DNA from: Planctomycetota bacterium
GTDB taxonomy: Bacteria > Planctomycetota > Phycisphaerae > WQYP01
Reading direction: 5' to 3'
DNA: 20,550 nucleotides
Assembly (NCBI GenBank): GCA_021826605.1
Contig: JAKAZF010000003.1
Location: 1 to 20,550 of the forward strand
A model generated the notes under the pieces. The model did not search any database. It saw only the letters and a list, made by a program, of their open reading frames with translations, and was not told the origin of the DNA. This document shows positions 1 through 9,566 of this stretch, piece after piece. Every line of letters begins with the position of its first letter. The first letter of the stretch is position 1. Position numbers and translations under genes: made by a program.

Positions 1-454
1 TTACACCTCAATATTACTCGTCGCTCTGCCTTGCATCTGACCGATTGGATGCCGAACGCGGCTCTCGCTAACCTCCCAAGCAGGCTCCAAGATCCCAAGT
101 GTTGGAGAACACCGAACCATTTTCATCGGTGTATGTTACCACATCATTGGCCAAATCATAAACAAATTCTCGGCTTGATCCGTCCTGATAGGTTTCACTG
201 ATCTTACGATCCAGTGTATCAAACGCCCAGATGGTTGTGCCGCTGTTACTATCTACCAGGCGTATCTGGTTGCCGTTACCGTCAAAGCCGAACTGGGTTA
301 ATACCGTGCTGACAATCGGATTACCGCCGCTGCCGCCGGTGCGGAGATTCTGCTGGATTTGCAGCTTTCTGCCCGCCCCATCAAAGACCATAATGGCGCT
401 GGCGGCACCGTTAACGCCGCCCCCCAGCTCCCCTGACAGATTGACGAGCGTCAC
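1..454 (-). pseudogene. Orphan RHS/YD-repeat middle fragment, frameshifted, running off the window
   Basis: The frame opens with GTG at 454-452 and stops with TAG at 70-68 (128 aa). Residues from about 50 on are typical YD-repeat wording (FDGNGNQ, WAFDTLDR, SREFVYDLANDVVTYTDE, NTWD). RHS proteins are large secreted shells of such repeats, so this is only an internal slice with no N-terminus and no C-terminal core. After NTWD the family expects an LLGR-like continuation. Removing eight bases at 84-91 restores NTWDLLGRL and an open frame to the window edge, so I read this as a frameshifted remnant. The GTG overlaps the stop of the upstream small membrane-protein gene (GTGA), and a GAGGAG lies five bases before it, so translation could still start there. 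Identity as RHS is firm; whether it is expressed is doubtful. Confidence 0.75.
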
Positions 455-720
455 CTTTTCTCCTCTTCTGGCAACTCGTCCGGGTCTGGCATCACTACGG
501 CCCTAAGGAGGCTATTGCCATATGAAAATGTCACCATGAACGAGATGCCAGTTGCGATACTAGAAACGAACGCGGCCGACATTGCCCAAGTGGCGCTGGC
601 GGTCCCCGAAGACAGATACGCGAACGCCCATTGCGCCAGCATCCCAAGCAACATGACCGAGCTCACTAAACCGAGCCGCCTGAACCGGCTCACGTGCGTG
701 GGTGTTATCGTGGAATCCAT
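451..720 (-). CDS. Small two-helix membrane protein, candidate RHS immunity protein
   Basis: I do not recognise a family. The 89-aa reading from ATG at 720 has two hydrophobic segments, about residues 17-36 (LGLVSSVMLLGMLAQWAFAYL) and 44-66, joined by a short Ser/Thr/Ala loop, and an acidic tail ending PDELPEEEKR. The frame is open further up to a TTG at 798 (115 aa), but that start has no visible Shine-Dalgarno site, whereas a weak GGGAAA precedes the ATG at 720. It follows the RHS C-terminal gene on the same strand and its stop overlaps the GTG of the next RHS fragment. In polymorphic-toxin loci the gene directly after an RHS C-terminus is often its immunity gene, and membrane immunity proteins commonly pair with membrane-active toxins. 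That role is inference from position and topology only. Confidence 0.5.
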   Translation of the reverse strand: MDSTITPTHVSRFRRLGLVSSVMLLGMLAQWAFAYLSSGTASATWAMSAAFVSSIATGISFMVTFSYGNSLLRAVVMPDPDELPEEEKR

Positions 721-811
721 TGTTGTTTCCCATGTGTTCAGTGTACCCTCGGCTAGTCGGCCGTCGCGTTTGTTCGAACCAAAATAGGTTGCGGCCAACT
801 TGAAGCCGTTA

Positions 812-1705
812 TCATTGCAATCGTCGGAGGCCTGGCAGGATATCCTCCACGTGGTGCAGTTCTTTTCTTAGCTTATTTACGTCATCTTGCAGTTCTTGAT
901 TTTTCTTCTCCATGTCTTGGATTTCTCTCTTATTTCGGCATGGGTGCTTTTTAAGACAATCGATGCAGGCACCGATTGAAACCAGCAGCGCTCCGAACGA
1001 AGCAAGCGCCCCCAGAATTGCAGCGACGCATGCCGCCGCGGTCGGCGGGCTCTCACTTGCCGGACACGCCGCATCCACGCCAAAGAGGGACGCACCGAGG
1101 GTCAGCCACGCGACCCCAACACCCCAGCACGACCAGCACGTCGTTCCCGACGGATCCAACGCCTCTGCCGCCCGGCCACCGACATACTCATACAAATTAA
1201 TTCCCCCTTGGTAGCCGATCGGGTCGCGCTGCAGCACCCGAGTCGCCACTCCTGTGGCCTGTCGGGATTTCGGCTCCTGCCTCAACACCGTGCCAGGAAT
1301 CGGGTTGTAGCTGCGGTTGCGGACGTAATACAATTCCGCTTCCGGATCGTTTAGACCCGTCCCGATATCCGTTGAAACACGTTTGTTATCGGGATAGCCG
1401 CAATAAATAATGTCATTGGCACCGGCGCTGCGCTCGAATATCAATGAGCACGGATCAATGAACAAGCCATCGGAACTTCCAAATTTTTGATCCGTGGTCA
1501 TTGGTCCATGATCACTGAAAACCTCCACAAATTCCCCGCCCCGCTGTAACCCGTAACCTGCGTCCGGCATCTCGCATTTAGCCGCGCATCGCTTCCAAAG
1601 CCTTCTAACTCCTAACTCCCAACTCCTGAATACTCGTCCCGCCCCTGCCCCCTGTAACCTCGGCGGCTTGCCGTTGTGGTGAAATTGTTCCTTCAGTGCA
1701 ACCAT
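812..1705 (-). CDS. RHS core C-terminal fragment with hydrophobic Cys-rich tail domain
   Basis: This 297-aa frame begins at ATG 1705. Residues 1 to about 88 do not look like RHS protein and lie over short tandem repeats, so the true coding part probably starts near 1440. Residues 97-187 are the RHS-associated core: CGY, PEAELYYVRNR (121-131), DPIGYQGGINLYEYVGG (161-177) and DPSG (184-187). This is the conserved boundary after which RHS toxins carry a variable C-terminal domain. That tail (188-297) has seven cysteines, a hydrophobic glycine/alanine-rich stretch at 224-247 and a charged coiled-coil-like segment at 258-289. Two in-frame stretches (about 105-118 and 139-155) interrupt otherwise compact core motifs and coincide with DNA palindromes. 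The roughly thousand-residue shell expected upstream is absent, so this is a truncated or displaced C-terminus. A membrane-active toxin is possible but unproven. Confidence 0.7.
   Translation of the reverse strand: MVALKEQFHHNGKPPRLQGAGAGRVFRSWELGVRRLWKRCAAKCEMPDAGYGLQRGGEFVEVFSDHGPMTTDQKFGSSDGLFIDPCSLIFERSAGANDIIYCGYPDNKRVSTDIGTGLNDPEAELYYVRNRSYNPIPGTVLRQEPKSRQATGVATRVLQRDPIGYQGGINLYEYVGGRAAEALDPSGTTCWSCWGVGVAWLTLGASLFGVDAACPASESPPTAAACVAAILGALASFGALLVSIGACIDCLKKHPCRNKREIQDMEKKNQELQDDVNKLRKELHHVEDILPGLRRLQ
1237..1266. repeat. Nested palindrome inserted in the RHS core coding sequence
   Basis: The order is CCCGA (1237-1241), 3 bases, GCCAC (1245-1249), TCCT loop, GTGGC (1254-1258), 3 bases, TCGGG (1262-1266). 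The two stems are perfect and concentric. It falls exactly in the extra residues between NPIPGTVL and LQRDPIG of the RHS core, where relatives have a direct join. Confidence 0.6.
1361..1393. repeat. Second palindrome inserted in the RHS core coding sequence
   Basis: Perfect 7-base arms CCCGATA (1361-1367) and TATCGGG (1387-1393) flank 19 bases. It encodes part of the extra residues between CGY and DPEAELYYVRNR. Its outer bases CCCGA/TCGGG match those of the palindrome at 1237-1266. Confidence 0.55.
1495..1522. repeat. Degenerate heptamer array (TGGTCAT type)
   Basis: Four consecutive 7-base units, TGGTCAT, TGGTCCA, TGATCAC and TGAAAAC, drift progressively. They lie inside the non-RHS-like 5' part of the open frame 812-1705, which argues that this part is not real coding sequence. 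Confidence 0.6.
1545..1560. repeat. Heptamer pair (TGTAACC/CGTAACC)
   Basis: TGTAACC at 1545-1551 is followed directly by CGTAACC at 1552-1558 and TG. This is the same unit family as the TAACCTG array at 2036-2063; a single further copy, CTGTAACCT, lies at 1652-1660. Confidence 0.55.
1606..1626. repeat. Heptamer array (TAACTCC x3)
   Basis: TAACTCC at 1606-1612 and 1613-1619 is followed by CAACTCC at 1620-1626. Three adjacent 7-base units differ at one position. Confidence 0.7.
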
Positions 1706-1883
1706 TACCCGCCTGCAAAAAGGCCGAAGTTGTTTTGACGCTTAAATCATACCCCGCCAGCCCTGTACCGCCAAACGTACCGAAACAAAATGAACGCGGT
1801 ATACGCACTCTCCCCAGCCATACCCCAACCCGAAAAACCCGCAAACCCAGAATCCCTCTCCAAAAAAAATTCCACCCCATCGC

Positions 1884-1957
1884 CAATACTGAATATACTG
1901 CCCAATACTGAATGTACCAATCAATACTGATCAATACTGAAATTACTGCCCAATACT
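1884..1957. repeat. CAATACTGA repeat cluster
   Basis: CAATACTGA or a close variant starts at about 1884, 1903, 1922, 1932 and 1951. TCAATACTGA occurs as a perfect 10-base tandem pair (1921-1930 and 1931-1940), and the copies are joined by AT-rich pieces such as ATTACTGCC. Confidence 0.75.
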
Positions 1958-2035
1958 CATTATTCACTCAGCGAAGCGCCGTCACCGTTAATCTGTGTCC
2001 ATCGGTATAATCTGTGGAACATGCGTGTCCCGCTA

Positions 2036-2063
2036 TAACCTGTAACCTGTAACCTGTAACCTG
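2036..2063. repeat. Perfect heptamer array (TAACCTG x4)
   Basis: Four identical, directly adjacent TAACCTG units span 28 bases, immediately downstream of the 3' end of the minus-strand alkyltransferase gene. Confidence 0.9.
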
Positions 2064-2079
2064 GAATTTCCAATGGTTG

Positions 2080-2673
2080 TTAGCCGACCCAATGTCCGGC
2101 TTGCTCAAGCGCGAGCATCTGCCTTTTTGCGGCGATTTTTCCGTAGCCGGAAAAGCCGGTCAGGGTGCCGTTGGAACCGATCACGCGGTGGCAGGGAATG
2201 AGCACCGGCCAGGGGTTGCGGGCCAAAGCTCCGCCGACGGCACGTGCAGCGCCGGGGCGCTTAATTTTTCCGGCCAGAGCGCCATAGCTGATCGTGGTGC
2301 CGCGCTTAATCTGAAATGTTGCCTCCAGCACGCGGCGTGAAAAAGCGGTCTGTCCCTGCCAGAAGAGAAATTGTTTCAGCCATGGCCAATCCAATTGTGT
2401 GCTCACGGAATTACTTGCATCGCCGGAATAATACGCTTGAAGAAATTCCTGTGCGCGGCGAATCCAGGGTGGGATGTCTCCGGTACATACTTCAGCAGTT
2501 GGATATTCTTTCTGGAGTGTTTTAAGCAAAATGGCGGAATTGGGACACGCCGGATACACGCGCAACAACTGCGGCGAGGCTTGCCCATTTTCCTGCCACA
2601 GCAATCCACAGGTGCCTGCAGGCGTTGAGACAACGGCGTAATAGCAACTACCAAAGCTGATGTGATTGGACAT
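2080..2673 (-). CDS. ogt: Methylated-DNA--[protein]-cysteine S-methyltransferase (O6-alkylguanine alkyltransferase)
   Basis: This suicide repair protein moves alkyl groups from O6-alkylguanine in DNA to its own cysteine. The C-terminal domain is clear: a helix-turn-helix region (RGTTISYGALA), the arginine-finger helix ARAVGGALARNP, the active-site motif PCHRVIG with Cys161, and the GFSGYG loop before the last helix. The N-terminal half is a diverged ribonuclease-H-like domain, as in Ogt/MGMT proteins. I chose ATG at 2673 (197 aa) because GGAG lies seven bases before it; the in-frame ATG five codons upstream (2688) has no such site. No Ada-type metal-binding or AraC domain is fused, so this is the Ogt rather than the Ada form. 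It stands alone, divergent from the S9 peptidase gene. The gene symbol is a family-level choice. Confidence 0.93.
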   Translation of the reverse strand: MSNHISFGSCYYAVVSTPAGTCGLLWQENGQASPQLLRVYPACPNSAILLKTLQKEYPTAEVCTGDIPPWIRRAQEFLQAYYSGDASNSVSTQLDWPWLKQFLFWQGQTAFSRRVLEATFQIKRGTTISYGALAGKIKRPGAARAVGGALARNPWPVLIPCHRVIGSNGTLTGFSGYGKIAAKRQMLALEQAGHWVG

Positions 2674-2676
2674 ATT

Positions 2677-2705
2677 TTTACTCCGCATTAGATTACGCTT
2701 ATACG
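2677..2705 (+). promoter_or_regulatory. Weak candidate promoter for the S9 peptidase gene
   Basis: TTTACT (2677-2682) and TATACG (2700-2705) are separated by 17 bases in the 81-bp divergent region. Each hexamer matches the sigma70 consensus at four of six positions, so this is only a candidate. Confidence 0.25.
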
Positions 2706-2711
2706 TTTATA

Positions 2712-2729
2712 CCGCAGCCTACGCTGCGG
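2712..2729 (+). promoter_or_regulatory. Hairpin in the leader of the S9 peptidase gene
   Basis: CCGCAGC (2712-2718) and GCTGCGG (2723-2729) form a perfect 7-bp stem with a CTAC loop. It lies 12 bases before the AGGAG ribosome-binding site (2742-2746). No T-run follows, so it is not an intrinsic terminator; it could be an operator or an mRNA leader structure. Confidence 0.45.
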
Positions 2730-2754
2730 AGGCAAACTAACAGGAGCGCAGCTG

Positions 2755-5262
<2,508 letters not shown>

Positions 5263-5325
5263 TTCCAGCATTTTACTGTAGAGACGTTTTTGTTCGCGGG
5301 TATGGTCGCGGGAACCGACGGATAG

Positions 5326-8300
5326 TTAAGATACCGCCCCACCGTGCGCTTCTTCGGGGGTGGCTTCTATTTTCTCCTTGCGGCTGGCGATAAAGGTATA
5401 GGCCACGGGAATAACATACAGCGAAAACAGGCACCCGATCGACAGTCCGGCCGCGATCATCAAGCCCATGTCAAATCGGCTGACGGCTCCGGCCCCCGAC
5501 GCCACTAACAGAGGCACCACACCGAGCACCATGGCTCCGGTGGTCATGAGGATGGGTCGCAATCGCACGGCTGAAGCGTGAATGACGGCATCATAGATGG
5601 ACATGCCCTCATTTTCCTGAAGCTTGTTGGCGAATTCCACAATTAAAATGCCCTGCTTGGTAATCAATCCAATAAGCGTAATCAGTCCGACTTCTGTATA
5701 GATATTTAATTTCGCTACGCCGAGGAACATGAATAGCGCGGCACCAAATATCGACATGGGAACCGTGAACAGCACAATCAAGGGATCGCGGAAACTTTCA
5801 AATTGCGCTGCCATGAGCAGGAAAATAAGAATAATCGCAAGAATAAATGTGATGTAGATTGCATTGCCCTGCTGCTCAAATTGCCGGGACTCACCGCCAT
5901 AATGCACGGCATAGCCCGTGGGAAATAACGATTGAACTGTCGTATGCAAATAGGACAAAGCGCTGCCCATGCTGGTACCCGGTGCCGGCAGCGCGGAGAT
6001 GGTTACAGAATTAAGTTGTTGGAACTGAGGCAGAAACTCCGGCTCAACACGATGATGTATTGTCACCACCGTGGAAAGCGGAACCATTTGGCCGCCGGCG
6101 GTTTTGATATAAATGCGTTTAAGCATGGAGGCTGTAGCCCGCAAGTTATCCTCAAGCTGGGGAATGACCTTATAGGTGTGTCCCTGCAAATCAAAACGGT
6201 TGACATAATTTCCACCCAGCAGCGGCTGGAGGTCGGCGGCAAGATCACTGTTATTAAGCCCCAGAGCGGCCACAAGGCTGTGGTTGATGATTAATTGAAC
6301 CTGGGGCGCGTCATATCTTAAATCCTTGGTAACAAACAGGAATTTTCCGCTTTTTTCGGCCGTTGCAATGATTTTCCCCGCTGCGTGATCCAGGCTCTCA
6401 TATCCTTTGGTGGAAGTAATAACAAATTGAACCGGCAGGCCCAGCGGTGCGCCCGGAATGGAAGGTAAGGCGAAATCGGTGGTTTGCAAACCGGCAACTT
6501 GCGAGAGCTTCTGCTGCAAGGGCTGCGTGAGCTGCATTTGCGTGACCGTCCGCTGCGACCACGGTTTGAGCAGCATACCGCCGATTAAGCCGTTGTAGCC
6601 CGGGGTTAAGGGTGAAAAGCCATTAATCTGGAACACTTGCTGCGTTTCCGGAAAGCTCTGGCAGATTTTTCGAATCTGCGTGGCATAGGCGCTCATGTAA
6701 TGCAGCGTTGCGGTTGGCGGGCCTACTCCTGAGAAAAACAGAATTCCCTGGTCCTCGGTGGGAGCTAACTCGCTTTGGGTTTGCATGAGCATAAACGGAA
6801 TGCTTACAAACAGCACCAGCGCCATAATTAATAGCAGCCAGCGAAAAGCCAGAATAGCCCGCAAGGAGCCTTCATACCCCCGGCGCAATGCCATGAACAC
6901 AGTGTCCAGGAAATGAACCAGCCCATGTTCCGCGGTTGGTTTAAGTGCCCTGCTGCTAAGCATGGGAGAAAGTGTTAAGGCGACAATCATCGACATAAAC
7001 ACTGTGAAAACCAGAGTAAAGGCAAATTCCGTAAACAGGCTTCCGGTCAAGCCGCCCATAAAGCCAATGGGTGCGAAAACCGCAGCCAGGCTTGTGGACA
7101 TAATAAGAATCGGGCCGGCAAGTTCACGTGCGCCCAGCATGGCAGCGCGCATCGGTGGTAACCCTTCATCCACATGGCGATGGATATTTTCCACGATAAT
7201 AATCGCGTCATCCACCACCAGACCGATTGCCAGAATAATCGCAAGCAGGGTCAGTAAATTGATGGTAAAGCCGAAGGCGATCATCAGGATTCCGGCACCG
7301 ATAATGGATAACGGAATGGCCACAACCGGAATCAACAGAGACCGGACAGATCCCAGGAAAAGAAAAATAACCAGTACCACAATGCCCAGGGTAATCAGCA
7401 GTGTATGTTCAACTTCCGAAATGGCCGCTTTAATATAAACGGTGCCATCATAAGGAACAGCGGCATGAAGCCCTGCGGGAAGATTGGCTTCAATCTGCCG
7501 CAAGGCGGCGTGCACTTCGTGGCCGAGCGTAAGGCTGTTGGCGGACGGGGATGGAAACACGCCGATAAACGTCGCCGGGACCCCGCTCATGAAAACGCTT
7601 TGATTATAATTCTGCGCCCCAAGCTGCACATCGGCCACATCTTTAAGACGAATGGGAACCGCGTTGACATACTTAACCACGAGGTTCCGAAACTGAGAAA
7701 GATTGCTGATGGAAGTATTGGCGGTAATAACCTGGGCAATATTTTTCCCACGAATTCGGCCAATCGCGGAAACAAAGTTATTGCTGGTCAATGCCGATGA
7801 AATATCCGCTGGTGTCAATCCGAGGGCCGCGAGTTTGGCGGGCTTGAGCCACACGCGTAACGCGAAACTGTTGCCGCTGGAGCCGGTGCCGGCCGGTAAA
7901 ATCTGTGCCTGACTGACCCCCGGAAGCGATTGAATTTTCGGTTGAACCACGCGCAGCAGATAATCATCAATCTGCTGCTGGCTCATGGTTTTACTGGCAA
8001 ATGCCAGATACATTAAGGCGCGAGCATCTCCGACTTCTTCATTGATGACCGGGGCCTGACTGGCGGGCGGTAACTGACTGGTCACCTGTTGCACTTTGGA
8101 CAGAATTTGTGCCACGGCCGCATTGGGATCGGAATTTAAGACCATGTTACAGGTAATCGTCGAGGTACTTTCCGAACTCGATGTCGTCATGTAATCAATG
8201 TTCGGAGCCTGCGCAACCGCCTGTTCCAGACGCGAGGTAATATACGCCTGAACTTGTGACGGGTCAGCTCCCGGATAGGAAGTACTGACTGTGACAATGG

Positions 8301-8427
8301 TGCTGGTAACGGTCGGGTATTCCTGCGTGGTCATGCTCATCCAGGCGCGCAACCCCAGTACCAGAATGATGAGATTAATAGCGCTGGCCAGAACCCAACG
8401 CTTGATAAATAGATCCGTGAACTTCAT
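5326..8427 (-). CDS. RND efflux pump, inner-membrane permease (HAE1/AcrB type)
   Basis: Proton-driven resistance-nodulation-division exporter of 1033 aa, the usual size for the AcrB/MexB class. TM1 near residues 12-30 is followed by the typical QEYP and SYPGADP motifs and the first periplasmic porter half. A TM block from about 335 carries the proton-relay pair Asp406-Asp407 in GLVVDDAIIIVEN. The second periplasmic half runs from about 555, and the final TM block includes Lys924 in LITKQGILIVEF, equivalent to the relay lysine of AcrB. These residues indicate a functional hydrophobe/amphiphile exporter rather than a metal pump; the substrate cannot be read from sequence. It is the last gene of the operon, 18 bases after the membrane-fusion protein gene, with only a weak AAGG ribosome-binding site, which suggests dependence on upstream translation. 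No intrinsic terminator was evident in 5263-5325. Confidence 0.96.
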   Translation of the reverse strand: MKFTDLFIKRWVLASAINLIILVLGLRAWMSMTTQEYPTVTSTIVTVSTSYPGADPSQVQAYITSRLEQAVAQAPNIDYMTTSSSESTSTITCNMVLNSDPNAAVAQILSKVQQVTSQLPPASQAPVINEEVGDARALMYLAFASKTMSQQQIDDYLLRVVQPKIQSLPGVSQAQILPAGTGSSGNSFALRVWLKPAKLAALGLTPADISSALTSNNFVSAIGRIRGKNIAQVITANTSISNLSQFRNLVVKYVNAVPIRLKDVADVQLGAQNYNQSVFMSGVPATFIGVFPSPSANSLTLGHEVHAALRQIEANLPAGLHAAVPYDGTVYIKAAISEVEHTLLITLGIVVLVIFLFLGSVRSLLIPVVAIPLSIIGAGILMIAFGFTINLLTLLAIILAIGLVVDDAIIIVENIHRHVDEGLPPMRAAMLGARELAGPILIMSTSLAAVFAPIGFMGGLTGSLFTEFAFTLVFTVFMSMIVALTLSPMLSSRALKPTAEHGLVHFLDTVFMALRRGYEGSLRAILAFRWLLLIMALVLFVSIPFMLMQTQSELAPTEDQGILFFSGVGPPTATLHYMSAYATQIRKICQSFPETQQVFQINGFSPLTPGYNGLIGGMLLKPWSQRTVTQMQLTQPLQQKLSQVAGLQTTDFALPSIPGAPLGLPVQFVITSTKGYESLDHAAGKIIATAEKSGKFLFVTKDLRYDAPQVQLIINHSLVAALGLNNSDLAADLQPLLGGNYVNRFDLQGHTYKVIPQLEDNLRATASMLKRIYIKTAGGQMVPLSTVVTIHHRVEPEFLPQFQQLNSVTISALPAPGTSMGSALSYLHTTVQSLFPTGYAVHYGGESRQFEQQGNAIYITFILAIILIFLLMAAQFESFRDPLIVLFTVPMSIFGAALFMFLGVAKLNIYTEVGLITLIGLITKQGILIVEFANKLQENEGMSIYDAVIHASAVRLRPILMTTGAMVLGVVPLLVASGAGAVSRFDMGLMIAAGLSIGCLFSLYVIPVAYTFIASRKEKIEATPEEAHGGAVS

Positions 8428-8445
8428 TTAAATTCAAACCTTGCC

Positions 8446-9546
8446 TTATGGTTTTATTGTGTTATTTATCACGACTACCGCACCGGGCCGCAGTTTAAGC
8501 TGACCGGCGGTCACAACCACTTCTCCGGCCTTTAGCCCGGAAGTGACGACAACGTCGTTGCCAATAGGATTGCCGGTCTTCACCAGCACCGACGCGACGG
8601 TCAATGTCGTTTTACCGGCTTTGACGGTTTTCTTAATGACGTATACATAGTCACCGAAGGTGTTATAGGTAATGGCATCGGCATTGACCACCAGCGACTT
8701 CGTTTTCACGCCGGTAAGCAATTTTACGCGACCAAACAAACCGGGTTTCAGCAGCAGTCGCTTATTAGCCAAGACGGCCTGCATCTGAATGTTGCGCGAA
8801 GCGATATCCACTTGTGACGATAGCGCTTCAACTTTGCCGGTAAATACCTGGTTGCTGTAAGCATCAACCTTAAGCTTCACAGTCTGTCCGCTGTGCACTT
8901 CAGCCAGGTCGTTCTGCGGAACTGAGAAATCCAGATACAACGGATTCCATGTATTAAGCGTCACGATTGGCGAGCCTGGAGAGACATATTGGCCCAAGCT
9001 CACTTGGCGTAAGCCCAGATAACCGGTAAATGGAGCTGTAATGGCCAACTTACTAAGCGTCGCACGATCCCCCGCTTCCAGAGCCTTGGCTTGTAAAAGT
9101 GCGGCCTGATTGGCGTCCAGTGTCGCCTGTGCCGCAGCACGGTGTTTGATGAGACTCTCGGTCCGGAGCAGATTGGTATTGGCCAGTGACTCGGCAGCCA
9201 AGTCGGCTTTCAGTTGCGCCAACTGCGTGGTGTTATCGAGTTGAACAAGCTTTTGGCCGGAGCGGATCTTTTGACCGGAATGAAAATAGATGGCCGTGAC
9301 ATTTCCGGATATTTGCGCTGAGATTTGTACGCCTTGAACAGCAGTAAGGCTGCCTACCACATGGATGGCCTGCGGCACGATCAGCGACCTCACAACTCCG
9401 GTTGAGACCGTTACGGGCGGGATAGGCATGTGGGCAATGGCGTAGGCGATTTTCCGGTTCACCATCCGTTTGAATTCAAACAAACCGATGATTACCGCCA
9501 GAAAAATAGCCAGCACAATCACAGAAATAATAATACGTTTTGCCAT
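8446..9546 (-). CDS. RND efflux membrane-fusion (periplasmic adaptor) protein
   Basis: Periplasmic adaptor of 366 aa that bridges the RND pump and the outer-membrane channel. Residues 4-24 form an N-terminal membrane anchor without a lipobox cysteine. The lipoyl-like half-motifs (VQGVQISAQISGNVTAIYFHSGQKIRSGQ by sense, and ITAPFTGYLGLRQVSLGQYV) flank a helical hairpin at about 100-165. A beta-barrel region (LYLDFSVPQNDL) and a membrane-proximal domain follow (SLVVNADAITYNTFGDYVYVI, GLKAGEVVVTAGQLKLRPGA). This order is standard for the AcrA/MexA/MexH family. GGAGGT lies 11 bases before the ATG. The gene sits 20 bases after the outer-membrane factor gene and 18 bases before the pump gene, so the three are one transcription unit. 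Confidence 0.95.
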   Translation of the reverse strand: MAKRIIISVIVLAIFLAVIIGLFEFKRMVNRKIAYAIAHMPIPPVTVSTGVVRSLIVPQAIHVVGSLTAVQGVQISAQISGNVTAIYFHSGQKIRSGQKLVQLDNTTQLAQLKADLAAESLANTNLLRTESLIKHRAAAQATLDANQAALLQAKALEAGDRATLSKLAITAPFTGYLGLRQVSLGQYVSPGSPIVTLNTWNPLYLDFSVPQNDLAEVHSGQTVKLKVDAYSNQVFTGKVEALSSQVDIASRNIQMQAVLANKRLLLKPGLFGRVKLLTGVKTKSLVVNADAITYNTFGDYVYVIKKTVKAGKTTLTVASVLVKTGNPIGNDVVVTSGLKAGEVVVTAGQLKLRPGAVVVINNTIKP

Positions 9547-9566
9547 AATCGTTGCGGACCTCCGCT

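Larger units (their letters stand above)
1706..2079. other. Intergenic region with short tandem repeats, no gene seen
   Basis: No credible coding sequence was found in this 374-bp stretch between the RHS remnant and the alkyltransferase gene. The left half (1706-1880) is C- and A-rich on the plus strand, with a run of eight A at 1862-1869 and no clear repeat. The right half is dominated by CAATACTGA-type repeats, a pair of TAATCTGTG units (1989-1997 and 2008-2016) and the TAACCTG array. A minus-strand open frame through 1605-1967 only translates the repeats and was not called. Confidence 0.7.

Noticed and set aside
1605..1967. Minus-strand open frame of 120 codons upstream of the RHS remnant
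   Set aside because: Its first part is a direct translation of the CAATACTGA repeats (repeated EYWAV/QYWAV wording) and the rest has no protein-like pattern or ribosome-binding site.
1495..2063. CRISPR-like array
   Set aside because: The repeats are 7-10 bases, directly adjacent and of several families, with no spacers and no cas genes.
5281..5325. Terminator between the convergent S9 peptidase and efflux genes
   Set aside because: Only a direct TCGCGGG repeat and a 4-bp stem are visible; there is no stable hairpin with a T-run.
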